Positions 9,910-18,694 of a stretch of DNA of 43,152 nt are shown here, one piece after another. Made by a program: the position numbers and the translations under genes. Origin of the DNA: Chloroflexota bacterium (GTDB taxonomy: Bacteria > Chloroflexota > Anaerolineae > B4-G1 > SLSP01); NCBI GenBank assembly GCA_029555965.1, contig JAKQHY010000047.1, positions 1 through 43,152 on the forward strand, written 5' to 3'. Numbering within the stretch: the first letter of the stretch is position 1; each line of letters starts with the position of its first letter. Below the pieces are notes generated by a model. That model made no database searches and had not been told where the DNA came from. It saw only the letters and a list, made by a program, of their open reading frames with translations.

Positions 9910-10995
9910 ATGTCTAACGAACATTTATACGCTTTGGTGATGGCCGGGGGCGGCGGCACCCGGTTGTGGCCGCTGAGTCGTCACACGCATCCCAAGCAAA
10001 TGTTGCAGCTCTTTGGCGACCGCACGATGTTCCAGTTGTCGGTGGATCGGCTGCTGCCGCTGCTGCCGGTGGAGCATGTGTTGGTGGTGACAGCCGCCGA
10101 GCAGGTGGACGGCCTGGCGGCGCAGTATCCCTCGCTGCCGCGCGAGAACTTCATCGTGGAGCCGATGGGACGCGGGACGGCGTCCTGCATTGGGCTGGCG
10201 GCGCTCCACCTGCGGCGGCGCGACCCGGAGGCGGTGATGGTGGTGGTCACGGCGGATCACTTCATCCAGAAGGAGGAAGCGTTCCGCGAGACGCTGCTGG
10301 CCGCGCAGGAAATCGCCGGGCAAGGTCATCTGGTCACGTTGGGCATCACGCCGACCGAGCCTTCGACCGGCTACGGCTACATCTGCCGGGGCGCGGACCT
10401 GGGCGTCGCCCACGGGCTGCCGTACTTTCGCGTCAAGCACTTCACCGAAAAGCCCGATCTCGCCGCCGCGCAGCGCTTTCTCCAGGAAGGGACATACTCC
10501 TGGAACAGCGGCATGTTCATCTGGCGGGTGGATCGCATCCTGGAGGAAATCCAACGCTGGATGCCGGCCCTGTGCGACACGCTGCTGACGCTGGACGCGG
10601 TCCTGGATACGCCGGCCTATATGGAAACCTTGCAGCGCCACTGGCCGTCCGTCCACAAAGAAACCATTGACTACGGTATCATGGAGCGCGCCGACCGCGT
10701 CGCCGTCATTCCCGTGGACCTGGGGTGGTCGGACATCGGCGCGTGGCCGGCGGTGATGGCGCTGCACACCACCGACGCGCACAACAACGTCGTGGTGGGG
10801 GATGTGATTCCACTGGACACGTTTGACACCATGATCTTCGCGCACGGCGACCGGCTGGTGGCGACCATCGGCATCAACGACCTGATCATCGTGGACACGC
10901 CGGACGCCCTGCTGATCGCCCGCCCCGATCAAGCGCAGCGCGTGCGCGACATTGTGGATCAACTGAAAGCTGGCGGACGCGAAGATAAGCTGTAA
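9910..10995 (+). CDS. manC: Mannose-1-phosphate guanylyltransferase
   Basis: This enzyme makes GDP-mannose from GTP and mannose 1-phosphate in the cytosol, a donor for surface glycans. The 361-residue product has the nucleotidyltransferase signature GGGGTRLWPLSRHTHPKQM (residues about 13-31), then VEPMGRGTASCIGLAA, FTEKPD, YSWNSGMF and LGWSDIGAW. It is the short, monofunctional form without the isomerase domain seen in longer ManC/AlgA proteins. AAAGGAG precedes the ATG with good spacing. It stands alone between ligA and topA but could feed the glycan cluster starting at 26 kb. Confidence 0.95.
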   Translation: MSNEHLYALVMAGGGGTRLWPLSRHTHPKQMLQLFGDRTMFQLSVDRLLPLLPVEHVLVVTAAEQVDGLAAQYPSLPRENFIVEPMGRGTASCIGLAALHLRRRDPEAVMVVVTADHFIQKEEAFRETLLAAQEIAGQGHLVTLGITPTEPSTGYGYICRGADLGVAHGLPYFRVKHFTEKPDLAAAQRFLQEGTYSWNSGMFIWRVDRILEEIQRWMPALCDTLLTLDAVLDTPAYMETLQRHWPSVHKETIDYGIMERADRVAVIPVDLGWSDIGAWPAVMALHTTDAHNNVVVGDVIPLDTFDTMIFAHGDRLVATIGINDLIIVDTPDALLIARPDQAQRVRDIVDQLKAGGREDKL

Positions 10996-11014
10996 AGGCG
11001 CGCTGCATCAAACG

Positions 11015-11053
11015 TAAAACGTGAAACGTGGGGTCATGACGTTTCACGTTTTA
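11015..11053. terminator. Hairpin made of ACGTTTCACG-type repeat behind manC
   Basis: TAAAACGTGAAACGT (11,015-11,029) and ACGTTTCACGTTTTA (11,039-11,053) form a perfect 15-bp stem with a 9-base loop, followed by an AT-rich TGTTTTATA. It could terminate manC transcription. The same words recur at 6,906, 7,126, 11,351 and 13,930, so it is also a dispersed repeat. Confidence 0.6.
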
Positions 11054-11398
11054 TGTTTTATACTGCTACTTGACAGTCACCAACTTTCCCTTATGATTCT
11101 GGCGCGTTGACGTTGAGTATAAAACAGGAGATTATTGGGGAGAGTCTAACCCACGCGGTCGGAGATCGGCCAAAACGTGTAGGGCCTGCGCAAGGAGGAT
11201 GCTTTTTCACCGCTGAGAACGTTGAGGACGCTGGGGATCCGTAAAAATCGCTGCGAATTCTGCGTACTCTGCGGTAAATTTCCATTCGTTGGCGCAAGTC
11301 CTGACGTGAATGGTGGGGTGTGAAACGATGATCTGTCATTGTGATATTATCACGTTTCACGTTTCATGGATGAACTCCCCAATATATAAGGATGTGTT
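11054..11398. other. Non-coding gap before topA with degenerate repeats
   Basis: No credible gene is seen. The gap holds repeat-like words (CACCGCTGAGAACGTTGAGG around 11,209 and CTGCGTACTCTGCGGTAAAT around 11,260) and another ACGTTTCAC copy at 11,351-11,368. A possible -10, TATTAT (11,345-11,350), lacks a good -35. AAGGATG just before 11,399 may serve as the topA ribosome binding site. Confidence 0.6.
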
Positions 11399-13750
11399 AT
11401 GTCTGAAAATGAGAAGCTTTTTGCGTATTGCGTGCGTTGTAAAGCGCAGTTAGAAATGGCCGATCCCACGCCGGTCTTCACCAGCAAGGGTCACGCGGCG
11501 ACGCAGGGTCACTGCGCCGTCTGTGGCACCAAAATGTTCCGTATCGGCCGGACGGCGCGGCATGAGGGGATGCCAACGCCGCCTAAGCCCGCGCCGCCGC
11601 CGCCCACCGGCAAACTCGTTATCGTCGAATCGCCGACGAAGGCGCGCACGGTGGGGCGCTTCCTGGGGAAAGGCTACACCGTCAAGGCGTCGGTCGGCCA
11701 CATCCGCGACCTGCTGCGCTCGCAGCTTTCGGTGGACGTGGAGAACGATTTCACGCCGAAGTACCGCATCCCCAACGAGAAGCGCAGCGTGGTCAAAGAG
11801 TTAACCACCATCGCGGCAAAGTCGGCGGAAGTCTACCTGGCGACCGATCCCGATCGCGAGGGAGAAGCCATCGCCTGGCATCTTTACGAAGTCTTGGGCC
11901 TGGAGCCGGAAAAAGTGCGGCGCGTGGAATTTCACGAGATCACGGACGCGGCGGTGGAAGAAGCCTTTGCTCATCCCCGCGCCATTGATATGCATCTGGT
12001 GGACGCGCAGCAGGCGCGGCGCGTGCTGGATCGGCTCGTCGGCTACAACCTCAGCCCGCTGCTGTGGCGGAAGATTCGCAGCCGGCTCTCTGCCGGGCGC
12101 GTGCAGTCGGTGGCGCTGCGCATCATCGTGGAGCGCGAGCGCGAAATCCAGCAGTTTGAGCCGGTGGAATATTGGACGTTGGATGCGCTGCTCAAGCCGC
12201 AAAAAACCGAAGGCCGCCGCAAAGCGCACGAGTTCAAGGCGCGGTTGGTGAAAGTGCGCGGCGAGGACGTGACGCTGAATTCCGAGGCGGACGTGACGCC
12301 GTTGTTGGTCGCATTGGAGCAGGCCCTCTACGAAGTCGCGAAGGTCAAAGCTGGACAGCGCTCGCGCAACGCCCTCGCCCCCTACACTACCAGCACGATG
12401 CAGCAGGAGGCGACCCGCAAGCTAGGGCTGACGGCGCAGAAAGCCATGCGCATCGCGCAGGAACTTTATGAAGGATTGAACGTGGGCGACGGCCAACCGG
12501 TGGGGTTGATCACCTACATGCGCACCGACAGCACCAACGTCGCGCCGGTGGCGCAACAGGAAGCTCGCGCGTTCATCGGGGAACGCTACGGCGCGGAGTA
12601 TCTGCCGTCCGCCCCGCCGATTTACAAGACGCGGGCCAAAGCTGCACAGGAGGCCCACGAGGCCATCCGCCCGACCAGTGTGCTGCGCACACCTGACGCG
12701 CTCAAGGAGCACCTCTCCCGCGACCAGTTCCGCCTGTACGACCTGATCTGGCGGCGCTTTGTCGCCAGCCAGATGGCCGCCGCGCAGTACGATACATTGA
12801 CGGTGGAAATCGCCGCCGGGACTGCGGAAGAAAAGCCGTTCCTGTTTCGGGCGTCCGGCTCGACGCTGCGCTTTCCAGGCTTCCTGGTGGTCTACGAGGA
12901 AAGTAACGGCGACAACGGCGCAGAGGAGGAGAAATCCCAACCGCTGCCGCACCTCGAAGAAGGCGATCCGCTGGATTTGGTGCGCCTGCTGCCGGAGCAG
13001 CACTTCACGCAGCCGCCGCCCCGCTACACCGACGCCACCCTCATCCGCACGCTGGAAGAATATGGGATCGGACGGCCTTCGACTTACGCCGTGATCCTGT
13101 CCACCATCCTTCAGCGCGGATACGTGGCGCGCGACAAGCGCCGTTACTATCCCACCGACACCGGTTTCCTGGTCAACGATATGCTGGTGGAGCAGTTTGC
13201 CGACCTGATCAACGTGGACTTCACCGCGCAGATGGAGACGCAGTTGGACGAAATCGCCGAGGGCGAGCGCGACTGGGTGGCTTTGATGCGCGAGTTCTAC
13301 GGGCCGTTCACGGAGGCGCTGGAAAAAGCCGACGATGCGCTGCCCAAAGTGGTGCAGGTGGAATACGTCGGTCGCGCCTGCCCGGAGTGCGAAAACGGGC
13401 AACTGCTGATCCGCTGGGGCAAGTACGGCAAATTTGTCGGCTGCTCCAACTTCCCGACCTGCCGCTACACCGAACCGTGGTTGGAGCGGATTGGCGTGAA
13501 GTGCCCCACCTGCGGTGAGGGCGACGTGGTGGTGAAGCGCACCAAGAAAGGTCGCACCTTCTACGGCTGCTCCCGCTGGCCGGACTGCGAGTACACCTCG
13601 TGGAATCGCCCCGTGGCCGCGCCCTGCCCGACGTGCGGCGGGGTGCTGTATATGTCCAAGCCGGATACGGCAGCGTGCCCGCACTGCCACGCGAGCTTCC
13701 CGCTGGAAACACTGGAAACTGCCGGGGAGAATGTCCCCGTGACCGTATAA
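11399..13750 (+). CDS. topA: DNA topoisomerase I with an extra N-terminal zinc ribbon
   Basis: This type IA topoisomerase relaxes negative supercoils by a transient 5'-phosphotyrosyl break. In the 783-residue product the Toprim domain begins near residue 73 (LVIVESPTKA, catalytic Glu77), with ATDPDREGEAIAWHL later, and the active site is YMRTDSTN (Tyr373). The C-terminus has three zinc-binding modules of the CPxC...C...C kind (about residues 660-770). Unusually, about 50 residues precede the Toprim domain and carry a four-cysteine ribbon (Cys11, Cys14, Cys39, Cys42) like DUF5679, joined by a proline-rich linker (PPKPAPPPPTG). The ribbon may aid DNA or RNA-polymerase binding (inference). The start is supported by AAGGATG and the conserved ribbon. 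Confidence 0.97.
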   Translation: MSENEKLFAYCVRCKAQLEMADPTPVFTSKGHAATQGHCAVCGTKMFRIGRTARHEGMPTPPKPAPPPPTGKLVIVESPTKARTVGRFLGKGYTVKASVGHIRDLLRSQLSVDVENDFTPKYRIPNEKRSVVKELTTIAAKSAEVYLATDPDREGEAIAWHLYEVLGLEPEKVRRVEFHEITDAAVEEAFAHPRAIDMHLVDAQQARRVLDRLVGYNLSPLLWRKIRSRLSAGRVQSVALRIIVEREREIQQFEPVEYWTLDALLKPQKTEGRRKAHEFKARLVKVRGEDVTLNSEADVTPLLVALEQALYEVAKVKAGQRSRNALAPYTTSTMQQEATRKLGLTAQKAMRIAQELYEGLNVGDGQPVGLITYMRTDSTNVAPVAQQEARAFIGERYGAEYLPSAPPIYKTRAKAAQEAHEAIRPTSVLRTPDALKEHLSRDQFRLYDLIWRRFVASQMAAAQYDTLTVEIAAGTAEEKPFLFRASGSTLRFPGFLVVYEESNGDNGAEEEKSQPLPHLEEGDPLDLVRLLPEQHFTQPPPRYTDATLIRTLEEYGIGRPSTYAVILSTILQRGYVARDKRRYYPTDTGFLVNDMLVEQFADLINVDFTAQMETQLDEIAEGERDWVALMREFYGPFTEALEKADDALPKVVQVEYVGRACPECENGQLLIRWGKYGKFVGCSNFPTCRYTEPWLERIGVKCPTCGEGDVVVKRTKKGRTFYGCSRWPDCEYTSWNRPVAAPCPTCGGVLYMSKPDTAACPHCHASFPLETLETAGENVPVTV

Positions 13751-13839
13751 TTTTGCGTCCGTCCAACGTGATGCTTGGATAGTAAAATTATCACAGTGTT
13801 ACTCGGCAAGATTTGCGCGCTCCGCGAGAATCTTCATCG

Positions 13840-13910
13840 GACACGGATGGAACGGATTTAACAGATCAAACGGATCAGATTTTTAAATTTGATCCGTGTT
13901 CCATTTTTTG
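13840..13910. repeat. CGGATTTAAC-type repeat with terminator-like hairpin behind topA
   Basis: Words such as ACGGATGGAACGGATTTAAC lead into a 13-bp stem: ACGGATCAGATTT (13,870-13,882) and AAATTTGATCCGT (13,885-13,897), with one G-T pair, followed by a run of six T. It could terminate topA. Related words (reverse orientation, TCCGTTAAATCCGTTG) lie at 2,758-2,790 upstream of the kinase. Confidence 0.6.
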
Positions 13911-13968
13911 GTTGTGGCTACACCTTATGTTTGACGTTTTACATTTTACGCCTGTATAGAAGGAGCCC

Positions 13969-16386
13969 ATGAATCGCTATTGGGTTGTTTTAGAATATCC
14001 ACAAATCCTGGCGCGTCTTGCGGAATACACCGACTTCTCCGGCGGACGCGCGCTGGCATTGGAATTGGAGCCGACGCCCTACCTCCGCGAGGCGCAGGAG
14101 CAGTTGGCCTTAACGCGCGAGGCGGTATCGCTGGCGACGACCATGCCCGACTTCGCGCTGGGCGGCATCAACGACATCCGCCCGCTGGCATCGCAGGCGG
14201 AAGTCGGCGTGATGTTGCAGCCGTCGGAGTTTTTGCAGGTGCGCGGCACACTCCTGGGCGCGGCCCGCGTGCGGCGCACTCTCACGCACCTGGAAACGCC
14301 CTATCCCGGCCTGGCCGACATCGCCTGGCGCATCCACGAGCTGCCCGACCTGGTCGAGGGCATCGCGCGGGTGCTCGACGAGCGCGGCGAGGTGCGCGAT
14401 GGGGCCTCGCCGGAACTGGCGCGGATTCGGCGGGAATTGCACGTTACTATGGAGCGCGTCCAGGATCGGCTGCGCCGCATCATCTCTTCGCCGGAAGTGA
14501 CGCCGTACCTTCAGGATGCGCTGATCACGCGCCGGGAAGGCCGGTTTGTCATTCCCGTCCTGGCGGATTTCAAGGGGCAGATCAAGGGCGTCGTCCACGA
14601 CCGTTCGGCCAGTGGCGCAACGCTCTTCATCGAGCCGTTGGGTGTGGTGGAGTTGAACAACGCCCTGCGTGAATTGCGCATCGCCGAGGAAGATGAAATC
14701 CGCCGGTTGCTGCGCGAACTGACGGCCAAAGTCGCCCATGCGTCCGACGAAATCGGCATGACCCTTGACGCGCTGGCGACGCTCGACTTGATCAATGCCA
14801 AGGCGCGCTACGCTCTCGCCACCCGCGCGATGGAGCCGCAGCTTGTCGCCATCCCCGAAGAGCCGCCCGCGCCGCAGGACGGCAATCTGTATGCCGGGAC
14901 GGTTGTGGAATTGCACGGAGCGCGGCATCCGCTGCTGCACCCCGACAAAGTCGTGCCGGTGGATGTGGCGCTGGACGAGACGACGCACGTGCTGGTGATC
15001 ACCGGGCCGAACACCGGCGGCAAGACCGTGTCGCTGAAGACGGTGGGCCTGCTCTCGCTGATGGCGCAGGCAGGGATGTTCATCCCGGCGGATTCCGGCT
15101 CGCGGCTATCGTGCTTCGCGCAGGTTGTGGCGGACATTGGCGACGAGCAATCCATCGAGCAAAGCCTGTCCACGTTTTCTTCCCATCTGACCAACATCAT
15201 CGCCTTTTTGGAGAGCGTGGATCACCATTCTCTGGCGCTGCTGGACGAACTGGGCGCGGGCACCGATCCCGCCGAGGGCGCGGCGTTGGCGCGCGCGTTG
15301 CTGGAAGCCTTCCGGGCGCGGCGCGGCGCGGTCTTCGTTGCCACGCATTATCCGGAGCTGAAGCTCTACGCGCACAGCACGCCCGGCGTGCGCAACGCCT
15401 CGATGGAATTCAACGTGGAGACGTTGGCCCCCACATACCGTCTGACCGTCGGTTTGCCGGGGCGCTCCAACGCCTTTGCCATTGCCCGCCGCCTGGGGCT
15501 ATCGGAGGTCATCATCAAGCAGGCGCAGGGGATGATTTCCGGCGAGGAGCTACGGGCTGAAGATATGCTTGACGACCTACACACCTTGCGCTTGCAGGAA
15601 GCGAAGGCCCGCGACGACGCCCGCCGCGCGTCCCATGAGGCGGAAACCCTGGAAGCGCAGTTGCGGGCGCGGCTGGCAAAAATCGAAGGGGAACGCCGCG
15701 AGATTCTGCAACGGGCGGAAACCATCGCCCAGGAGGAGTTGGAGGCGCTGCGGGATGAAGTGCGCGCCCTGCGCTCGCGGATGCTCTCCGCGCCGCTGCG
15801 GGAGGCCGCGCCGGTGTTGGACGAGGTGGAGGCCGAAGTCGAGGAGTTGGACGCGGTCATCCCCGCACCTGAACCGCTGCTCGGCGAGTGGGCGTCCGCG
15901 CCGGCCGTTTCCCCCGACGATACGCTGGACGTGGGCGATACGGTGCGGCTGATCTCGTTGAATATCAAGGGCACGGTCGTTTCGCTGGACGGGGACGACG
16001 CTGTGGTGCAGGCCGGAGCGTTACGCACGCGGGTTTCGCAGGACGACCTGGAGTTGATCCACCACGGGCAGGCGCCCGCGCTCGCGTCAGACATGGCGCC
16101 GGGCCGCAAGCCGGTCATCATGCGGGGCGCTTCTCCGGGCATCCAGATCGATCTGCGCGGGCACACGGTAGAAGAAGCGCTCGAAAAGCTAGAACGGTAT
16201 CTGGACGACGCGGTGATGGCCGCGCTGCCCTGGGTGCGCATCGTCCACGGCAAGGGGACGGGCAAACTGCGGCAGGAAGTGCAGCGCTTCATCGGCGCGC
16301 ATCCATTGGTCGTCTCCTACGAGACGGCGGCGCGCAACGAAGGCGGCGATGGCGCCACCGTCGTTCATCTGACCGCCGCGACGTAG
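13969..16386 (+). CDS. mutS2: Endonuclease MutS2
   Basis: MutS2 is a MutS-family ATPase without the mismatch-recognition domain. In other bacteria it suppresses recombination or rescues collided ribosomes. The 805-residue product has the MutS core and lever, the ATPase with Walker A ITGPNTGGKTVSLKT (Lys352), a Walker B-like LALLDELGAGTDPAEG, a long coiled-coil region (about 525-640) and a C-terminal Smr nuclease domain from about 727 (IDLRGHTVEEA, IVHGKGTGKLR). Length and order match the family. AAGGAG lies a few bases before the ATG. A repeat and a hairpin terminator follow the stop. Confidence 0.97.
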   Translation: MNRYWVVLEYPQILARLAEYTDFSGGRALALELEPTPYLREAQEQLALTREAVSLATTMPDFALGGINDIRPLASQAEVGVMLQPSEFLQVRGTLLGAARVRRTLTHLETPYPGLADIAWRIHELPDLVEGIARVLDERGEVRDGASPELARIRRELHVTMERVQDRLRRIISSPEVTPYLQDALITRREGRFVIPVLADFKGQIKGVVHDRSASGATLFIEPLGVVELNNALRELRIAEEDEIRRLLRELTAKVAHASDEIGMTLDALATLDLINAKARYALATRAMEPQLVAIPEEPPAPQDGNLYAGTVVELHGARHPLLHPDKVVPVDVALDETTHVLVITGPNTGGKTVSLKTVGLLSLMAQAGMFIPADSGSRLSCFAQVVADIGDEQSIEQSLSTFSSHLTNIIAFLESVDHHSLALLDELGAGTDPAEGAALARALLEAFRARRGAVFVATHYPELKLYAHSTPGVRNASMEFNVETLAPTYRLTVGLPGRSNAFAIARRLGLSEVIIKQAQGMISGEELRAEDMLDDLHTLRLQEAKARDDARRASHEAETLEAQLRARLAKIEGERREILQRAETIAQEELEALRDEVRALRSRMLSAPLREAAPVLDEVEAEVEELDAVIPAPEPLLGEWASAPAVSPDDTLDVGDTVRLISLNIKGTVVSLDGDDAVVQAGALRTRVSQDDLELIHHGQAPALASDMAPGRKPVIMRGASPGIQIDLRGHTVEEALEKLERYLDDAVMAALPWVRIVHGKGTGKLRQEVQRFIGAHPLVVSYETAARNEGGDGATVVHLTAAT

Positions 16387-16394
16387 ACAGAACA

Positions 16395-16466
16395 GGACGC
16401 GGATTAACGCAAATTTTCGCAGATAAAAGAAAGAAAATCTGCATGGCTCTGCGAAAATCCGCGTCC
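16395..16466. repeat. 72-bp imperfect inverted repeat, copy 2
   Basis: It begins GGACGCGGATTAACGC and ends CTGCGAAAATCCGCGTCC. Its length equals that of the copy at 757-828 and its right end is nearly identical to that copy. It lies between the mutS2 stop and a terminator, in non-coding DNA. Confidence 0.85.
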
Positions 16467-16484
16467 AAAGTTTTAACAAAAATA

Positions 16485-16519
16485 CGGCGGGGTATAGCCT
16501 GAAAAGCTATGCCCCGCCG
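16485..16519. terminator. Hairpin terminator between mutS2 and the fmdB-like gene
   Basis: CGGCGGGGTATAGC (16,485-16,498) pairs with GCTATGCCCCGCCG (16,506-16,519), a 14-bp stem with one G-T pair. It lies between convergent genes and could serve both, though the flanking T runs are weak. Confidence 0.65.
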
Positions 16520-16549
16520 CATCGGTTAAAGGGTTCGGGTCAAACCAGG

Positions 16550-16867
16550 TCAGTCTTTGTTGGCCGGCTCGGGTTTGGCCGCGGGTGTCGCTTCAGCCGC
16601 CGGTTTGGTGGATTTGTCGTCAGCCGCCGGTTTCTTTTCCTCGCTGCTGCTGTCCTTCTCTCCCTTGGTGGGAATTTTGGTTGAGGACTTGGCGCGGTTG
16701 TCGGTCACGTAGAAACCGGAGCCTTTGAAGATGACGCCTACCGGATGGATCAACCGTTGTACGACCCCGCCACATTCGGGGCAGGTCACCACGGGGTCTT
16801 CGTTGAAACCCTGCCGACGCTCGAAGCGTAACCCACATTCATGACATTCATATTCGTACAAGGGCAT
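16550..16867 (-). CDS. FmdB-family small zinc ribbon protein
   Basis: The 105-residue protein begins MPLYEYECHECG, the classic FmdB/CxxC_CxxC_SSSS start, with zinc ligands Cys8, Cys11, Cys29 and Cys32. A GFYVTDNR segment follows. The last ~55 residues are a low-complexity Lys/Ala/Pro/Glu tail, probably disordered. The start at 16,867 has GGAGGT at ideal spacing; an in-frame upstream ATG would add 13 unlike residues. FmdB proteins are proposed regulators or metal-binding accessory proteins; the exact role is unknown. A good promoter lies upstream, divergent from the SRP RNA promoter. Confidence 0.88.
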   Translation of the reverse strand: MPLYEYECHECGLRFERRQGFNEDPVVTCPECGGVVQRLIHPVGVIFKGSGFYVTDNRAKSSTKIPTKGEKDSSSEEKKPAADDKSTKPAAEATPAAKPEPANKD

Positions 16868-16920
16868 TGATCTTACCTCCACACACTGACTTTGGGATGT
16901 TGACATTTTCCCAAGCCCAC

Positions 16921-16948
16921 ATTATAGGATGTTTGCCGGAGTTGGCAA
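16921..16948 (-). promoter_or_regulatory. Promoter of the FmdB-like gene
   Basis: On the minus strand, TTGCCA (16,948-16,943), a 16-bp spacer and a perfect TATAAT (16,926-16,921) precede the gene. It sits back to back with the SRP RNA promoter. Confidence 0.7.
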
Positions 16949-16956
16949 GATAGCTC

Positions 16957-16987
16957 TTGACAATGCGCCGCTTTCCGTTACTATAAG
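16957..16987 (+). promoter_or_regulatory. Promoter of the SRP RNA gene
   Basis: A perfect -35, TTGACA (16,957-16,962), is followed 17 bp later by ACTATA (overlapping TACTAT and TATAAG). Transcription would start near 16,992, about 50 bases before the mature RNA helix, implying 5' processing. Confidence 0.7.
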
Positions 16988-17045
16988 CAGCGTTGGAGCT
17001 TCCATAGCAAGGGGCTGTGAAGGAGGCTGAACTGAGACGATGTTC

Positions 17046-17166
17046 GAGGGGTGCTGAGGGTTGGGTCCTGCGCGGCGGAACCCTACGAACCCCGCCAGGG
17101 TCGGAAGGCAGCAACGGTAAGGAGGTCATCCGGGCGCCGCAGGGCGCCTGGCCCTCATCACCCCTC
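17046..17166 (+). ncRNA. ffs: Signal recognition particle RNA, small bacterial type
   Basis: This RNA pairs with Ffh to target nascent membrane proteins to the Sec system. The ends pair perfectly (GAGGGGTGCTGAGGG with CCCTCATCACCCCTC), giving a 121-nt long hairpin. The apical region has the conserved GGTCGGAAGGCAGCAACGGT, with the GGAA tetraloop and the AGCA Ffh-binding internal loop. Pairing may extend to about 17,043-17,069 at the 5' side and the facing 3' bases. A strong promoter precedes it and a terminator follows at 17,187. Confidence 0.93.
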
Positions 17167-17186
17167 GGAGATTGTCTCGGAAACAT

Positions 17187-17216
17187 AAAGGGCGATAGGA
17201 CATCCTATCGCCCTTT
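17187..17216 (+). terminator. Rho-independent terminator of the SRP RNA gene
   Basis: AAAGGGCGATAGGA (17,187-17,200) and TCCTATCGCCCTTT (17,203-17,216) form a perfect 14-bp stem followed by CTTGTC. Confidence 0.85.
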
Positions 17217-17253
17217 CTTGTCAAATAGAGCACCTGTGGGTGTTAAAGAGGTA

Positions 17254-17283
17254 TTTTCGCGGACGGTACCCTGTCCGCGAAAA
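17254..17283 (+). promoter_or_regulatory. Strong hairpin before the yabE-like gene
   Basis: TTTTCGCGGAC (17,254-17,264) and GTCCGCGAAAA (17,273-17,283) form a perfect 11-bp stem, extendable outward with mismatches. It lies about 40 bases before the start codon, so it is either part of the 5' leader or a second terminator behind the SRP RNA. Its role is unknown. Confidence 0.5.
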
Positions 17284-17320
17284 CACCCCTATTTAATCTG
17301 GTTTGTTTGCAGGTAAACCT

Positions 17321-18694
17321 ATGCAAGGATGGAGTCGAATTTTGGGGTGGGGACTGGCCCTGTTGGGGAGCGCGCTGCTGGCCGCTGGCTACCGGGCGAC
17401 GTTGACGCCGGTGACGCTGGTGGTGGACGGCGAGTCCCGCACGGTCTATACCCACCAACCGACTGTTGGCGCATTGTTGACCGATCTGGAGATGGCACTG
17501 CGCCCCGAAGACCGGCTGACGCCAGGCGAAGCGGTGACGCTATCCCCGCACAGCGTCGTGCAGATTGAGCACGCGCGCCCGGTCGTTTTGGTGGTGGATG
17601 GCCGCGAGCGGCTGCTCTATGCGCATCAGGAAAACGCCGCCGATTTATTATCTCTGGCCGGCGTGCCGCTAGAGAGTTATGATACCTTCCGTGTGGCTCG
17701 GCCTACTGTCGGCGACCCCACCGACACTCGTTTCCGCATTGTGGTAGAGCGCGCCGCCGAGGTGGTGTTGGAGGAAGGTGGGACGCAAACCCGTTTCTAC
17801 ACGTATGCCAATACGGTGGGCGCGGCGTTGTTCCAGGCCGGGTTGCGGTTGTATCGCGCCGACCAGGTGTATCCCGACCCGGCGACTCCGGTGCAGCATG
17901 GGATGCACGTCCGTATTGAGCGTTCTGTTCCGGCAGCGGTGCGGGTGGATGGTCATCTGCTGCGGACGCGCACCCATCGTACGCGTGTGGGAGAGGTGTT
18001 GGCCGACCTGGGTATAACGCTCAACGGACAAGATTATTCGACGCCGCCGTTGGAGGCGTCTTTGGGGGATGGGGGCGAGATTCAGGTCGTGCGGGTCGCG
18101 GAAACTGTGATTGTTGAGCAAAGCCCGATCCCCTTTGACGCTATCTGGCAACCCGATCCCAACTCGGAAATTGACACGCAGGGCTTGCTACAGGAAGGCG
18201 AGCCGGGGGTCCTGGAGCGCCGCATTCGCCTGCGCTACGAGAACGAGCAGGTGGTGGATCGCCGCGTGGAAGGGGAAAGTGTTGTGCTGGCCCCGGTGGA
18301 TCGGGTCATGGGCTACGGCACCAAAATCGTCGTGCGCCAGTTGGCGACTCCTTCCGGCACGGTGGAGTATTGGCGGGTGTACCGTATGCTGGCAACGTCG
18401 TACAGCGCGGGCACGGCGGGCGTTTCTCCGTCGTCGCCATACTACGGGCGCACGGCGACGGGATTGCAGATGCGCCACGGTATTGTGGCGGTGGATCCGT
18501 CGGTCATTCGGTTGGGTAGCCAGGTTTACGTGCCGGGCTATGGCATTGGCCTGGCCGCCGATACGGGCGGCGCGATTGGTGGGCGGCGCATTGATCTGGG
18601 CTATGACGATAGCAACTTGGAATTGTGGTACCGATGGGTAGACGTGTATCTTTTGACGCCGGTGCCGAGTTCCGTCAATTTTGTGGGGCCATAA
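17321..18694 (+). CDS. YabE-like DUF348/G5/3D-domain cell-wall protein
   Basis: This is probably an exported peptidoglycan-cleaving enzyme related to Bacillus YabE and resuscitation-promoting factors. The 457-residue product has an N-terminal signal/anchor (ILGWGLALLGSALLAAGY), three DUF348 repeats (each V-DG-----T---TVG-LL), a G5 domain (about 215-320) and a C-terminal 3D domain (about 345-450) with the lytic-type motif VDPSVIRLGSQVYVPGYG and AADTGGAIGGRRIDLGYDD. The ATG at 17,321 has AGGT at good spacing; a TTG at 17,303 is less likely. Its stop overlaps the rsmA start (TAATG), so the two are translationally coupled, as in the yabE-ksgA region of Firmicutes. Confidence 0.87.
   Translation: MQGWSRILGWGLALLGSALLAAGYRATLTPVTLVVDGESRTVYTHQPTVGALLTDLEMALRPEDRLTPGEAVTLSPHSVVQIEHARPVVLVVDGRERLLYAHQENAADLLSLAGVPLESYDTFRVARPTVGDPTDTRFRIVVERAAEVVLEEGGTQTRFYTYANTVGAALFQAGLRLYRADQVYPDPATPVQHGMHVRIERSVPAAVRVDGHLLRTRTHRTRVGEVLADLGITLNGQDYSTPPLEASLGDGGEIQVVRVAETVIVEQSPIPFDAIWQPDPNSEIDTQGLLQEGEPGVLERRIRLRYENEQVVDRRVEGESVVLAPVDRVMGYGTKIVVRQLATPSGTVEYWRVYRMLATSYSAGTAGVSPSSPYYGRTATGLQMRHGIVAVDPSVIRLGSQVYVPGYGIGLAADTGGAIGGRRIDLGYDDSNLELWYRWVDVYLLTPVPSSVNFVGP

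Noticed and set aside
11091..11360. 89-residue minus-strand reading frame before topA
   Set aside because: It lies wholly in repeat-like intergenic DNA, shows no domain or ribosome binding site, and has no coding-like composition.
12422..13690. 422-residue reading frame antisense to topA
   Set aside because: Composition is typical of an antisense shadow, and the conserved topA domains on the plus strand explain the region.
17254..17283. Cyclic di-AMP or other known riboswitch before the 3D-domain gene
   Set aside because: Only a simple hairpin is visible; the conserved multi-stem core of such riboswitches was not found.
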